Source: Chlamydia sp. (GTDB lineage Bacteria; Chlamydiota; Chlamydiia; Chlamydiales; Chlamydiaceae). From it: 38,424 nucleotides of DNA. The notes beneath the pieces are model-generated. The model saw only the letters and a program-made list of their open reading frames with translations, was not told where the DNA came from and did no database searches. The position numbers were made by a program, and so were the translations under genes. Within the stretch, counting starts at the first letter, position 1, and each line of letters opens with the position of its first letter. Where the stretch lies: assembly GCF_017472245.1 (NCBI RefSeq), contig NZ_JAFUQR010000010.1, forward strand, positions 1 through 38,424, in the 5' to 3' direction. Below are positions 8,814 through 17,981 of this stretch, in pieces.

Positions 8814-10184
8814 ATGCGAGCTTGGGAAGAATTCCTTTTGCTACAAGAAAAAGAGATTGGAGTGGACACAGTCAATAAATGGCTGAGGTCCTTGAAGGTC
8901 TTGTGCTTTGATGCATGTAACCTGTATTTGGAAGCAAAAGATTCTTTTCAAGTGACTTGGTTTGAAGAGCATATTCGCCATAAGGTCAAATCTAGCTTAA
9001 TCAATAACAACGGAAAGCCTATTCGGGTTCGGATTACTTCTTTAGATAAATCTACGCCATTTAAGGAGGCTCAAATTCAACAAGAGAAAACTGCGTACTT
9101 TACTATGCAGTATGGGGATATTGACCCACAGATGTCTTTTGCGAATTTTCTTGTGACTCCAGAAAATGATTTACCTGTAAGGATTCTTCAAGAATTTGCT
9201 AAAGTGTCCGAGCTAGGAAAAGATTTTCCTTTTAATCCTATTTATCTCTTCGGTCCTGAAAGTTCTGGGAAAACACATCTTATGCAGGCCGCTGTTGGCG
9301 TTTTGCGTGAGTCTGGAGTAAAAACTTTATATGTCACCTCCGAATTATTTACAGAACATCTGGTGTCCGCTATTCGTTCTGGTGAAATGCAGCGTTTCCG
9401 GGCGTTTTATCGTAATGTTGAAGCTTTATTCATAGAGGATATAGAAGTTCTATCAGGTAAAGGGGCTACTCAAGAAGAGTTTTTCCACACATTCAACTCT
9501 TTGCACACCGAAGGGAAGTTGATAGTGATTTCTTCTACTTTTGCTCCGGGAGATTTGAAAGCCATGGAAGAGCGACTGATTAGTCGTTTTGAGTGGGGAA
9601 TTGCAATCCCAGTCAGTCCTCTGACAAAAGAAGGTTTAAAAAGCTTTTTAGAAAGAAAAGTAGAAACCCTTAACATACGTATAGAAGAAACTGCTTTAGA
9701 TTTTCTTATTCAAGCATTATCGTCCCATGTAAAATCTTTGTTGCATGCATTAATAACTTTGGCTAAAAGAGTTTCTTATAAAAAATTGTCTCATCAAATG
9801 CTTTATCAAGGGGATATAGAAGCTTTATTGCATGACGTATTGCTTGCCGCAGAGAACATTCGATTGACTCCACAGAGTATTGTACAAGCCACTGCACAAT
9901 ATTACACAGTGTCTCCTGAAAGTATTTTAGGTCGTTCTCAGTCTCGAGAATATGTTTTGCCTAGGCAGGTTGCGATGTTTTTGTGTAGGCAAAAGCTATC
10001 TTTATCATACGTAAAGATCGGCGAAGTCTTCTCTAGAGATCATTCTACGGTTATTTCATCAATTCGAGCGGTTTCTCAGAAACTAGAAGAACCTGACAGA
10101 GAAAACGATGTTTCATGCGCGGTACAGGAATTGATGAAACAACTTTCCTCTGCTTATCAAAGTTTAGATTTTATAGTGGACTAA
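8814..10184 (+). CDS. dnaA: Chromosomal replication initiator DnaA paralogue
   Basis: A 456-residue DnaA with the expected domains: N-terminal helical domain I (1-80), AAA+ ATPase with Walker A FGPESSGKTH (about residues 146-155) and Walker B LFIEDIEVL (about 204-212), and a C-terminal helix-turn-helix domain IV ending in SRDHSTVISSIR, close to the canonical DHTTV box-recognition signature. It binds DnaA boxes and opens the origin with ATP. Chlamydiae carry two dnaA genes; by its place after yidC this is the one usually numbered CT250. ATG start, 60 bases after yidC, so probably the same transcript. A strong bidirectional hairpin follows at 10189-10218. Confidence 0.95.
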   Translation: MRAWEEFLLLQEKEIGVDTVNKWLRSLKVLCFDACNLYLEAKDSFQVTWFEEHIRHKVKSSLINNNGKPIRVRITSLDKSTPFKEAQIQQEKTAYFTMQYGDIDPQMSFANFLVTPENDLPVRILQEFAKVSELGKDFPFNPIYLFGPESSGKTHLMQAAVGVLRESGVKTLYVTSELFTEHLVSAIRSGEMQRFRAFYRNVEALFIEDIEVLSGKGATQEEFFHTFNSLHTEGKLIVISSTFAPGDLKAMEERLISRFEWGIAIPVSPLTKEGLKSFLERKVETLNIRIEETALDFLIQALSSHVKSLLHALITLAKRVSYKKLSHQMLYQGDIEALLHDVLLAAENIRLTPQSIVQATAQYYTVSPESILGRSQSREYVLPRQVAMFLCRQKLSLSYVKIGEVFSRDHSTVISSIRAVSQKLEEPDRENDVSCAVQELMKQLSSAYQSLDFIVD

Positions 10185-10188
10185 TACA

Positions 10189-10218
10189 CGAAAGGAGGCG
10201 ATAACGAGCCTCCTTTCG
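10189..10218. terminator. Bidirectional hairpin between dnaA and convergent Inc-like gene
   Basis: A perfect 11-bp inverted repeat: CGAAAGGAGGC at 10189-10199 and GCCTCCTTTCG at 10208-10218, with an 8-base loop. It lies in the 48-base gap between two convergent genes. T runs are weak on either side, so its efficiency is uncertain, but position and stem quality suggest a shared terminator. Confidence 0.75.
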
Positions 10219-10232
10219 AAAATATTGAAATC

Positions 10233-10658
10233 TTAAACCTCGGCAAAAGTGTCACTGTTAACAACAGTTGAGTCTTCGACAGAATCCGTGTTGCTAACAG
10301 GAGCTGGATTGCCCTCAGGAGCCGGATTATCATTGCTAGCAGGAGGAAGTTTGATTGAGGTGTGTAGCTTATATGCGAGTTGAAGCGTAAAAGCAACCGC
10401 AAACGTAGCCTGGATAGTTATAATAATAATTAGTGCAGCTCCAGGAGGGCAGGCCAGTGCTGCGGCGATAAACGAGACGATCGTAAGGATTAGTCCTAAT
10501 TCAATAAACAAGTTTTTTGCGAAGTTAACTATTTTCTGAAGACATTGTGATCTTGTTGATTTTTTTAGATCTTCAGTAGAAGAACGCTCTGGCGATTCTA
10601 CTTTCTGAGAGAACCTGTCCGAGATGGTAAATATATTCTTCTGCGGTAAAATACTCAT
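10233..10658 (-). CDS. Probable small inclusion-membrane (Inc) protein
   Basis: 141 residues from the ATG at 10658, chosen because GGAAGGAGA sits 8 bases before it; a longer frame to 10739 lacks such a site. The protein has a polar N-terminus (1-47), two adjacent hydrophobic segments (about 48-69 and 73-97) separated by PPG, and a polar C-terminal tail with a small NPAPEGNPAPVSN repeat. This bilobed hydrophobic hairpin is the hallmark of Inc proteins, which type III secretion places in the inclusion membrane. Synteny suggests CT249, which I recall being listed among Inc proteins. The gene is divergent from glgP and convergent with dnaA. The call rests on architecture and position only. Confidence 0.7.
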   Translation of the reverse strand: MSILPQKNIFTISDRFSQKVESPERSSTEDLKKSTRSQCLQKIVNFAKNLFIELGLILTIVSFIAAALACPPGAALIIIITIQATFAVAFTLQLAYKLHTSIKLPPASNDNPAPEGNPAPVSNTDSVEDSTVVNSDTFAEV

Positions 10659-10808
10659 AATAATGTCTCCTTCCCAAAAAAAGGCATACATTTTACGTAA
10701 TTTTTTACCAAATAGCAAGCCTTTATGTGAGGCAGTCAACCTGAAAATAGAAAACTTTCTTTTAATGTTAATATTTCTTATTCAAAGGATAAATCAACTT
10801 TCCTTTAC

Positions 10809-13253
10809 GTGAGAGACTTTATGCACTTCGACCGGACTAAGATCAATGTCGAGTCTATGAAGCAAGCTATCCTAGAAAGGATATATTGTGGAGTAGTTCA
10901 GACCCCTTTATCCGCATCAACTAGGGACATTTTTACTGCGGTTGCTAAAACTGTGTTAGAGTGGATGGCTAGGGGATGGTTAAAGACTCAAAGTAGCTAC
11001 TATGACAATGACGTAAAGCGTATCTACTATATCTCTATGGAATTTCTGCTGGGAAGGAGTTTAAAAAATAATTTATTAAATTTAGGCCTTCTAGATTTAG
11101 TGAAGGAAGCCCTCTCGGATCTTGGGTATGATTTTGATCGGCTTGTTGAGATGGAGTACGATGCAGGGCTTGGAAATGGGGGATTAGGGCGATTGGCTGC
11201 TTGCTACCTTGATTCTATGGCCACTCTTGGTATTCCTGCTTATGGATATGGTCTTCGTTATGATTATGGCATTTTTGATCAGAAGATAGAGAATGGTTAT
11301 CAAGTTGAATCTCCTGATGAGTGGTTGCGTTATGGTAATCCTTGGGAGATTTGTCGAGGAGAATATTTATACCCTGTACATTTTTATGGGAAAGTGAAGC
11401 ATAGTGTTGATTCTAGGGGTAGGGATGTTGCAGAATTGGTTGATTCTCAAGAAGTTCTAGCTATGGCGTATGATGTTCCTGTTCCAGGGTTCAATAACGA
11501 TACAGTGAATTCTTTACGCCTGTGGCAAGCACAGTCTCGTCATGGATTTGATTTTAGTTATTTCAATCACGGCAATTATATTCGTGCCATTGAAGATCTT
11601 GCATTAGCAAGCAACATTACTCGTGTACTTTATCCTAATGATGCTATCTCTGAAGGACAAGAATTACGTCTCAAACAGGAATATTTTCTTGTATCTGCTA
11701 CTATACAAGATATCCTTCGTCGTTACACAAAAACGCATCTTTCTTTAGATAAATTACCAGAAAAAGTTTCTGTCCAACTTAACGACACTCATCCGGCTTT
11801 GGGAATTGCAGAAATGATGCACTTATTAGTCGATCGTGAAGAGTTAGATTGGGATGTTGCTTGGGACGCAACAACAAGAATATTTAATTACACTAACCAC
11901 ACAATTCTGCCTGAAGCTCTGGAGCGTTGGTCGTTAGATTTATTTTCTAAAGTGCTCCCTCGCCATTTAGAAATTATTTACGAAATTAATTCGCGCTGGT
12001 TAGCAAAAGTTTCTCAAAAATATCCAGAAGATAATGATAAGCGTCGAGCTCTTTCCATCATTGAAGAAGGGAGTTCTAAGTTCGTGAATATGGCTAATCT
12101 AGCTGTAGTTGGGACGAACAAAGTGAATGGTGTATCAACCTTCCATTCGCAACTTATCAAAAAGACTTTATTTAAAGAATTTGTCGAGTTTTTCCCAGAT
12201 AAATTTATCAATGTTACCAATGGGATTACACCTAGACGTTGGTTAGCTCTTTCCAATGAAAGATTAAGTTCGTTGTTAAATCGTACAATAGGTACGGATT
12301 ATCTAACGAATCTCATTCATATACAGAAAGTGATTCCTTTAGCTGAAGACAGTGGATTTAGGGAAGAGTGGAAGAAGATCAAAAATCAAAATAAAGAAGA
12401 ACTGACGACACATATCCATAAAGAACTTGGAGTTTCTGTAGATCCATATTCTATTTTTGATTGTCACATTAAGCGGATACATGAGTATAAACGCCAACTC
12501 ATGAATATTCTCCGTGTCATTTATTTTTATAATGAAATTCGGAATTGTTCTGTAAATATTGTTCCAACTACCGTCATTTTTGGAGGTAAAGCGGCTCCTG
12601 GTTATGCTATGGCAAAATTAATTATTAAATTAATTAATAATGTTGCACATATCATTAATAATGATCCCAAATCAAAAGATCTACTGAAAGTTGTTTTTTG
12701 GCATAACTATAGAGTGTCGTTAGCAGAAAAGATAATTCCTGCAACAGATTTATCTGAACAGATTTCAACAGCGGGAATGGAGGCTTCAGGTACAGGCAAT
12801 ATGAAATTTGCTCTAAACGGAGCTTTGACAATTGGTACTATGGATGGAGCCAATATTGAGATGGCTGAACATATAGGAAAAGAGCATATGTTTATTTTTG
12901 GCCTTCTAGAAGAAGAAATTTGTGCTCTTCGGAAAGAGTATTATCCGCAGGGGATATGTAATGCTAATCCTAAAATTCAAGAGGCATTAGATTTTCTTTT
13001 ACATGCGAGACTTCCACATGAAGATAAAGACCTTTTTAAACCAATTGTTAATAGGCTTCTGAATGAAGGAGATCCTTTCTTTGTGTTAGCAGATTTGGAG
13101 TCCTATATCGATGCGCAGAACAATGTTGCGAACTTGTTTAAGCAGCCCGAGGAGTGGACTAAGAAATCTATTTACAATGTTGGAGGAATGGGATTTTTCT
13201 CAAGTGATCGATCCATTGCGGACTATACATCGAAGATTTGGAATGTCTCCTAA
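10809..13253 (+). CDS. glgP: Glycogen phosphorylase
   Basis: An 814-residue (GTG at 10809) or 810-residue (ATG at 10821) alpha-glucan phosphorylase; the ATG has GAGAG a few bases before it and looks the better start, while the GTG has none. The enzyme releases glucose-1-phosphate from glycogen, which chlamydiae store in the inclusion. Diagnostic parts: [20 protein letters not shown] near residue 115, [15 protein letters not shown] (about 325-340), and the PLP-lysine signature [16 protein letters not shown] at about 657-672. Length is normal for the family (about 800-840). It converges on pdhC with a 36-base gap. Synteny: CT248. Confidence 0.96.
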   Translation: MRDFMHFDRTKINVESMKQAILERIYCGVVQTPLSASTRDIFTAVAKTVLEWMARGWLKTQSSYYDNDVKRIYYISMEFLLGRSLKNNLLNLGLLDLVKEALSDLGYDFDRLVEMEYDAGLGNGGLGRLAACYLDSMATLGIPAYGYGLRYDYGIFDQKIENGYQVESPDEWLRYGNPWEICRGEYLYPVHFYGKVKHSVDSRGRDVAELVDSQEVLAMAYDVPVPGFNNDTVNSLRLWQAQSRHGFDFSYFNHGNYIRAIEDLALASNITRVLYPNDAISEGQELRLKQEYFLVSATIQDILRRYTKTHLSLDKLPEKVSVQLNDTHPALGIAEMMHLLVDREELDWDVAWDATTRIFNYTNHTILPEALERWSLDLFSKVLPRHLEIIYEINSRWLAKVSQKYPEDNDKRRALSIIEEGSSKFVNMANLAVVGTNKVNGVSTFHSQLIKKTLFKEFVEFFPDKFINVTNGITPRRWLALSNERLSSLLNRTIGTDYLTNLIHIQKVIPLAEDSGFREEWKKIKNQNKEELTTHIHKELGVSVDPYSIFDCHIKRIHEYKRQLMNILRVIYFYNEIRNCSVNIVPTTVIFGGKAAPGYAMAKLIIKLINNVAHIINNDPKSKDLLKVVFWHNYRVSLAEKIIPATDLSEQISTAGMEASGTGNMKFALNGALTIGTMDGANIEMAEHIGKEHMFIFGLLEEEICALRKEYYPQGICNANPKIQEALDFLLHARLPHEDKDLFKPIVNRLLNEGDPFFVLADLESYIDAQNNVANLFKQPEEWTKKSIYNVGGMGFFSSDRSIADYTSKIWNVS

Positions 13254-13270
13254 CCTTTATTCTTGAAAGT

Positions 13271-13289
13271 AAGGAAGGAGACTTTCCTT
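13271..13289. terminator. Possible weak hairpin between glgP and pdhC
   Basis: In the 36-base gap of convergent genes, AAGGAA (13271-13276) can pair with TTCCTT (13284-13289), and alternatively GAAAGT (13265-13270) with ACTTTC (13281-13286). Both stems are only 6 bp and mutually exclusive; T runs are short. Termination here is inferred from position. Confidence 0.35.
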
Positions 13290-14585
13290 TTAGTTAAGAA
13301 GCAAGACTGCCGGGGCTTCAAGAAGTTTTTGTAGTCGTTTCATGAACATTGCTGCAGGATACCCATCAATTACTCGGTGATCTACCGATAATGTTAACAT
13401 GCAAGTCGATCCTACAGCAAGTTCTCCATTCAAGACTACCGGTTGTTCTTCTACACTTCCTACAGCAAGAATAGCTGCTTGAGGAGGATTAAGAATAGCC
13501 GTAAAGTCGGTGATTCCTGTCATTCCTAAGTTAGAAATACAGAAAGAGCCTCCTTTATATTCTTCTTCTTTGAGAGACTGTTGCCTTGCTCTTACTGCTA
13601 GATCTTTAATTTCCGAAGAAATTACGCCAACATTCTTTCTATCTGCACAACGGACAATAGGAGTAATGACTCCGTCGGGAATAGCTACAGCAATGGAGAT
13701 ATCAATAGTAGAAAAACGAATGATCGTATTGTCTACGCTATTGAATCCAGAATTAATTTCTGGAAATTCTTTTAAGGCTAGAGCACAAGCTCGTACAATG
13801 CAGTCATTGATCGAAAGTTTGATATTTTGTGCTTGAAGCTCATTTAGTAAAGCAAGTAGTGGAGTAGCATAAACTCGTTGCCTTATATAGAAATGAGGAA
13901 TAAATGTTTTGGCCGCTTGCAAACGTTTAGATATCACTTCTCGAATAGGAGATAGAGGTTCTTCTTCATAAGAACCTGGATTGACATCCGGGGATTCAGG
14001 ATAGCCAAAGCCCGCTATTCTTAAAGGAGGAGCTTTCTCTAGATCTTTTTTTATAATTCGCCCTCCAGGGCCACTGCCTACGACTCCAGAAAGATCTAAA
14101 TTCTGTTCCTTGGCTAATTTTTTGGCTAAGGGAGAAGCTAATGTTTGATCCCCAGGGAATTTCATGATCAAAGGAGTTTTTAAAGGAGGTTCTGGTCGGA
14201 ATCCCACAATAGACATGGAAGGACTAGCGCATGAAGGCTCTTTCGGGGAAGAATTTTTCGGTAAAACTTCTCCAGGAAGCTCATCAGTGATGGGGACTGC
14301 TTCTAAAGGTAAAAGGTGTTCCAAATCGTACTTTGCATTTTGTTCTGTTGAAAACACTGCTATAGGAGTGCCAATAGGAACTTTTGTTCCTTCTTTTATA
14401 AGAATTTCCAGCAACCAACCATCCTCAGATGCTGTATGTTCTAAAACAGCTTTATCGGTTGAGATTTCTAGCAATACGTCTCCGAAATGGACTTCATCTC
14501 CTTTATTTTTGTGCCATTTAACAAGGGTTCCTGTTTCCATTGTAGGAGACAGCTTAGGCATTTTTAACAAAGAAACCACAAACAT
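13290..14585 (-). CDS. pdhC: Pyruvate dehydrogenase E2 (dihydrolipoamide acetyltransferase)
   Basis: A 431-residue E2 of the pyruvate dehydrogenase complex, which transfers the acetyl group from lipoate to CoA. It has a single lipoyl domain (1-80) with the lipoylated lysine in EISTDKAVLE (K45), a peripheral-subunit-binding domain at about 150-182 (SPLAKKLAKEQNLDLSGVVG, GRIIKKDL), and a catalytic core ending in the DHRVIDG motif (about 402-408). The ATG at 14585 shares its first base with the TAA of pdhB; a GTG two codons later has a better-spaced GAGG, so either may be used. It is last in the pdhA-pdhB-pdhC operon. Synteny: CT247. Confidence 0.95.
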   Translation of the reverse strand: MFVVSLLKMPKLSPTMETGTLVKWHKNKGDEVHFGDVLLEISTDKAVLEHTASEDGWLLEILIKEGTKVPIGTPIAVFSTEQNAKYDLEHLLPLEAVPITDELPGEVLPKNSSPKEPSCASPSMSIVGFRPEPPLKTPLIMKFPGDQTLASPLAKKLAKEQNLDLSGVVGSGPGGRIIKKDLEKAPPLRIAGFGYPESPDVNPGSYEEEPLSPIREVISKRLQAAKTFIPHFYIRQRVYATPLLALLNELQAQNIKLSINDCIVRACALALKEFPEINSGFNSVDNTIIRFSTIDISIAVAIPDGVITPIVRCADRKNVGVISSEIKDLAVRARQQSLKEEEYKGGSFCISNLGMTGITDFTAILNPPQAAILAVGSVEEQPVVLNGELAVGSTCMLTLSVDHRVIDGYPAAMFMKRLQKLLEAPAVLLLN

Positions 14586-15571
14586 TACCTCATAATTTTT
14601 TCAATGGCATCCAGGATGCGGTTAATATTTGGAAGAGTTGCCATCTCTAAAGTTTTATTGTATGGCATAGGTGTTTCTTTTTGACAGATTCGTAGAGGGG
14701 GAGTGTCTAGATAATCAAAAATATGTTCTGTAATGGTTGCAATGATTTCTGCAGATACTCCGCAAAAGTAATGACCCTCTTCTACAACAAGACATTTCCC
14801 TGTTTTTTTGACTGAATGTAGTACAGCCGCAGTGTCTAGGGGCTTAATTGTTCGCAAATCCAAGATTTCTATGGAAAGTCCCCATCGTTGTTTTGCTATT
14901 TTAGCTGCTTGCTCAACGATAGCAACCATACGGCTATATGCAATAATAGTTAAGTCGTTTCCTTCCTGTACAATACGAGCTTTCCCGATAGGAGTAAGAT
15001 ATTCTTCTGCAGGAAGCTCTCCTTTAAGATTATAATCTAACTCATTTTCTAAAAACAGGACTGGATTGTTATTTCGAATTGCAGATTTAAGAAGGCCTTT
15101 TGCATCTGCAGGGGTCGCTGGAGCTATGACAATCAAGCCTGGAATATTGGCGTAAAGAGCTTCAACACAATGAGAATGCTGACAAGAGACCTGAGCAGCA
15201 GCTCCATTAGCTCCCCTGAAAACAATAGGGACAGAAAATTTTCCGCCAGTCATATAATGCATCTTTGCTGCATGAGAGATGATTTGATCCGCAGCGACCA
15301 AAGAAAAGTTCCAACTCATAAACTCAATAATAGGGCGTAGCCCTGTTAATGCTGCGCCGATGCCAATACCCGAGAATGCAGCTTCACTAATAGGAGTGTC
15401 AATAACTCGAGTTGGTCCCCACTTATCTAAAAGATTTTTTGTGACTTTATAAGCACCATTGTATTCAGCAACTTCCTCTCCCAAGATACAAACATTAGAA
15501 TCTCGAGTCATTTCTTCATCAATAGCTTGTCTGATAGCTTCTCGAATTTCGAGTGTAACGAATTTAGGCAT
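14585..15571 (-). CDS. pdhB: Pyruvate dehydrogenase E1 beta subunit
   Basis: A 328-residue E1-beta that forms the alpha2beta2 E1 with PdhA and decarboxylates pyruvate on thiamine diphosphate. Recognisable parts are the N-terminal LREAIRQAIDEEM-like helix, ILGEEVAEYNGAYKVTKNLL (the conserved 'GEdv...gG.f..t.gL' region with the TPP-binding glutamate), the DTPISEAAFSGIGIGAALTG stretch and the transketolase C-domain (VVEEGHYFCGVSAEI). Length is normal. It overlaps pdhA by 8 bases and touches pdhC, so translation is probably coupled. Synteny: CT246. Confidence 0.95.
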   Translation of the reverse strand: MPKFVTLEIREAIRQAIDEEMTRDSNVCILGEEVAEYNGAYKVTKNLLDKWGPTRVIDTPISEAAFSGIGIGAALTGLRPIIEFMSWNFSLVAADQIISHAAKMHYMTGGKFSVPIVFRGANGAAAQVSCQHSHCVEALYANIPGLIVIAPATPADAKGLLKSAIRNNNPVLFLENELDYNLKGELPAEEYLTPIGKARIVQEGNDLTIIAYSRMVAIVEQAAKIAKQRWGLSIEILDLRTIKPLDTAAVLHSVKKTGKCLVVEEGHYFCGVSAEIIATITEHIFDYLDTPPLRICQKETPMPYNKTLEMATLPNINRILDAIEKIMR

Positions 15572-16586
15572 AGACCCCCTCTTCTAAAGTAGCAACAGCA
15601 GGTTCAGGATCAAGACGAGCCTGTGAAAATGCTTCTAGGACTGCTGTTTTACTTACTTGTCGTAAGTTTTTAAAATCATCTTCGGATAAAACGTTGGCAC
15701 GGACCAGCCACTCTTTAGCAAAAAGGATAGGGTCTCGCTTTAATAAACAGCGCATTTCTTCTTTAGAGCGATATAGATTTGGATCAGAAATAGAATGCCC
15801 TCTAAAACGAGAACACAAAGCTTCCACAATGAGAGGAGAGCCTGTTTGTTGTATATGCTTATAGGCTTCTCTGAAGCCTATAAGCGAATTAAACAGATCA
15901 AACCCATTCAAGGTAACGGAAGATAATCCGTATGAAATAGCTTGTGACTCTGCTATAGGCTGTTTAGCAATTGCTCTATGCAAAGCAGTTCCCATTCCCC
16001 AACCATTGTTTTCAATGATTAGCATTAAAGGTAGAGAGTGGAGAGCTGCAAAATTTAACGTTTCGTGAAAAACGCCTTGAGCAACAGCCCCATCGCCAAT
16101 AAAACACAATGAAAGCGACGGAATGTTCTGGTATTTCATAGAAAAAGCGGCACCTGCAGCCAAGGGGATTTGGCCCCCCACTATGCCAAATCCTCCAGGG
16201 AAACGTTCACCGCACATATGCATAGATCCGCCTCTTCCCAAAGCACATCCAGTTTCTTTTCCCAATAATTCTGCAGCCAGTTGATGCAAAGGAATATCTA
16301 GTAGAAGAGCGACTCCATGACAGCGATAAGAAGAAAAGAACCAGTGATTTTTTCCTGTGCAAGCAATTGCCGCTGTAGCAACTGCTTCTTGGCCAATATA
16401 GGAGTGGTAAAATCCTCCAACAAGACCTTCTAAATAGGCTTCTTCTCCGCGAATTTCAAATTCACGAATAAGAAGCATTTTTTCTAAAAGATTAATACAG
16501 AAATCGGTGCCGAAGTCTTCAATAACCTGGGAAACCTGGGCTTCTGTAATTTCCTCAGAAGCTATGTTGTAGGTCAGGGGACTCAT
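15564..16586 (-). CDS. pdhA: Pyruvate dehydrogenase E1 alpha subunit
   Basis: A 340-residue E1-alpha. The thiamine-diphosphate motif runs from GDGAVAQG (about 164-171) to ENNGWGMGT (192-200), the classic GDG...NN pattern. The phosphorylation-loop region FRGHSISDPNLYRSKEEM is also recognisable, though bacterial enzymes are not regulated there. N-terminal LLIREFEIRGEEAY matches the family start. First gene of the pdhABC operon; it is divergent from the GH3-like gene, with a 313-base AT-rich gap that should hold its promoter. No E3 gene is in this run, so lipoamide dehydrogenase must be encoded elsewhere. Synteny: CT245. Confidence 0.95.
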   Translation of the reverse strand: MSPLTYNIASEEITEAQVSQVIEDFGTDFCINLLEKMLLIREFEIRGEEAYLEGLVGGFYHSYIGQEAVATAAIACTGKNHWFFSSYRCHGVALLLDIPLHQLAAELLGKETGCALGRGGSMHMCGERFPGGFGIVGGQIPLAAGAAFSMKYQNIPSLSLCFIGDGAVAQGVFHETLNFAALHSLPLMLIIENNGWGMGTALHRAIAKQPIAESQAISYGLSSVTLNGFDLFNSLIGFREAYKHIQQTGSPLIVEALCSRFRGHSISDPNLYRSKEEMRCLLKRDPILFAKEWLVRANVLSEDDFKNLRQVSKTAVLEAFSQARLDPEPAVATLEEGVYA

Positions 16587-16899
16587 AGATTCTCTTAGAT
16601 AAGGTGATTCCTAAAAATTTTCAGAATATCTTAATTATATTTACAGTGTTCTTAAGTAAATCGTTCTTGAAATACTCTATATGCGAGGTTTTGGTCTTCA
16701 CGCAACTTATGCTACACAAAACAATTTTTCGGCACTACCTAGAAAAATCAAAGAACACCAATATTATTTTTGATTTTAAAAATTCATTTTTTACTTCAGA
16801 TCGAATTGTTAAGTCTTTTTTAAGATTTTCGGCTGTTGTGTTTTAACAGGTAAAAAAATACAATGCCTGTTCAAAAATTTTGTTTGCGTGGAGTTTAGT
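16587..16899. other. Divergent intergenic region, pdhA / GH3-like gene
   Basis: This is a very AT-rich 313-base interval between divergent genes and should hold both promoters, but I could not fix a convincing -35/-10 pair. An open frame of about 80 codons (16604-16846) exists, but it is low-complexity, has no ribosome-binding site and shows no domain, so I do not call a gene. Confidence 0.4.
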
Positions 16900-17931
16900 G
16901 TGCGTTCTTTTAATTCCTTCTTTGGTCTTCTCTCTCAGAGGATTCCTAGCGTGGGGGCCTCATCTTGGATAGCTGGAGAAAATGGACAATCTTCATTAGA
17001 GGACAGAGATCAGGATACAGAAGCAAGATTGGAAAAAAAATTGTCAGCAATTTGTAGAAGGACCGGTTGTTTTTGTCAAAAACAGATAGAAAATTTTGCA
17101 CACGCACAACTTTTGAAGCATACTGGGATCTTTCCTTGTTCTGAAGAAGAATTGAAGGATATTTACGAGCTGTTTTCTTCTTTAGAATCTTTTAGGCAAC
17201 AATTGGCTCAGTTATTCTTTTATACTCCTCCTTTAAATCAGGAATGGGAAGATTTCTTAAAAGTTTTCTTTTTTTTTGAAAAAAGAGAATTAGGGGGTAT
17301 TCTAGTTTCTGCTGGGCCTTTTGAGGCCTTTGATAAATATTTATACCAAGTGAATAAAGCGCGCACAGTTCCCGTGTTAATGGCTACAACGGTTCCTTAT
17401 GCCTTACAAGCCTATTATTCGTACACCAATAGAACTCCTTTTCAAGAGAAAGAAGATTTTTTCCGGTTAGGAGAAGAAGTAGGAGCTTTTCTTCAAGAAA
17501 GGAAAGTTTCTATAACTCTCATGTATAAAGAAATTTTAGATTTAGATGCCAAAGAATATGCTGAAATGTGTCAAGGTCTTCGACACTCTAGGATCGTTCA
17601 AGGAAAAGTTTTTCATTCTTTTGCTCAAGGGAAGGATAAGTTTAATCCTATATCTGTCAATTATGATCTTATGGGGACTATTGCTGCGTTATCAGCAAAC
17701 ATAGACCAATCATGCTTATGTTTTTGCGGGAGCCATATTTTTAATAATTGTGAAATGGCCATTAAAACTTTACATAAAGGAGGAGACGTTTTTACGTTCT
17801 CCTCATTGGCGGAGTTTCAATTCGGTGAGAAACAGTTATTGCATTTAGTTTCTACGGGAAGGGTATGCCCGGAAATTATCCGTAAAAAACTGATCAAAGT
17901 TTTATTATTAAAAAAGAGAAACTGCTTATAA
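16900..17931 (+). CDS. Unassigned protein, possible degenerate GH3 (NagZ-like) glycosidase
   Basis: 343 residues from the GTG at 16900, chosen because GGAG sits 6 bases before it; a GTG at 16888 gives 4 more residues. Usually this locus (CT244 by synteny) is listed as hypothetical. I see several segments in the order of family 3 glycoside hydrolases: ELGGILVSAGPF...VNKARTVPVLMAT (like 'GviLF..n...PLliaiD'), FRLGEEVGAFLQERKVSITL, GKVFHSFAQGKDKF (at the KHFPGHGDT position), VNYDLMGTIAAL (at the SDDLxM position) and AIKTLHKGGDVFTF...STGRVCPEIIRKKLIKVLLLKK (like the C-terminal 'AIkAGaDm...v..G.is..ri..sv.riL.lK'). The nucleophile aspartate position reads tyrosine, so catalysis is doubtful. This is my alignment by eye. 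No signal peptide seen. Confidence 0.6.
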   Translation: MRSFNSFFGLLSQRIPSVGASSWIAGENGQSSLEDRDQDTEARLEKKLSAICRRTGCFCQKQIENFAHAQLLKHTGIFPCSEEELKDIYELFSSLESFRQQLAQLFFYTPPLNQEWEDFLKVFFFFEKRELGGILVSAGPFEAFDKYLYQVNKARTVPVLMATTVPYALQAYYSYTNRTPFQEKEDFFRLGEEVGAFLQERKVSITLMYKEILDLDAKEYAEMCQGLRHSRIVQGKVFHSFAQGKDKFNPISVNYDLMGTIAALSANIDQSCLCFCGSHIFNNCEMAIKTLHKGGDVFTFSSLAEFQFGEKQLLHLVSTGRVCPEIIRKKLIKVLLLKKRNCL

Positions 17932-17967
17932 CCCGTTACGCAATTCACTTTGTCTTTAACAGTTTCT
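17917..17967. terminator. Possible long-loop hairpin between convergent genes
   Basis: AGAAACTG (17917-17924, inside the upstream coding end) is complementary to CAGTTTCT (17960-17967), with a 35-base loop between them. It lies where the GH3-like gene and lpxD converge. The long loop makes this a weak prediction. Confidence 0.25.
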
Positions 17968-17981
17968 TTGTATTTACTAGA

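Noticed and set aside
12600..12670. Run of ATTAATTAATAAT-like repeats inside glgP
   Set aside because: It encodes the normal phosphorylase sequence [15 protein letters not shown]; it is just AT-rich codon use.
14164..14595. Open frame of 143 codons antisense to pdhC
   Set aside because: Shadow of the E2 gene; composition is Ser/Gly-rich without motifs and the opposite strand has full E2 domains.
16604..16846. Open frame of about 80 codons between pdhA and the GH3-like gene
   Set aside because: AT-rich, low complexity, no start signal, no recognisable features; it lies where divergent promoters are expected.
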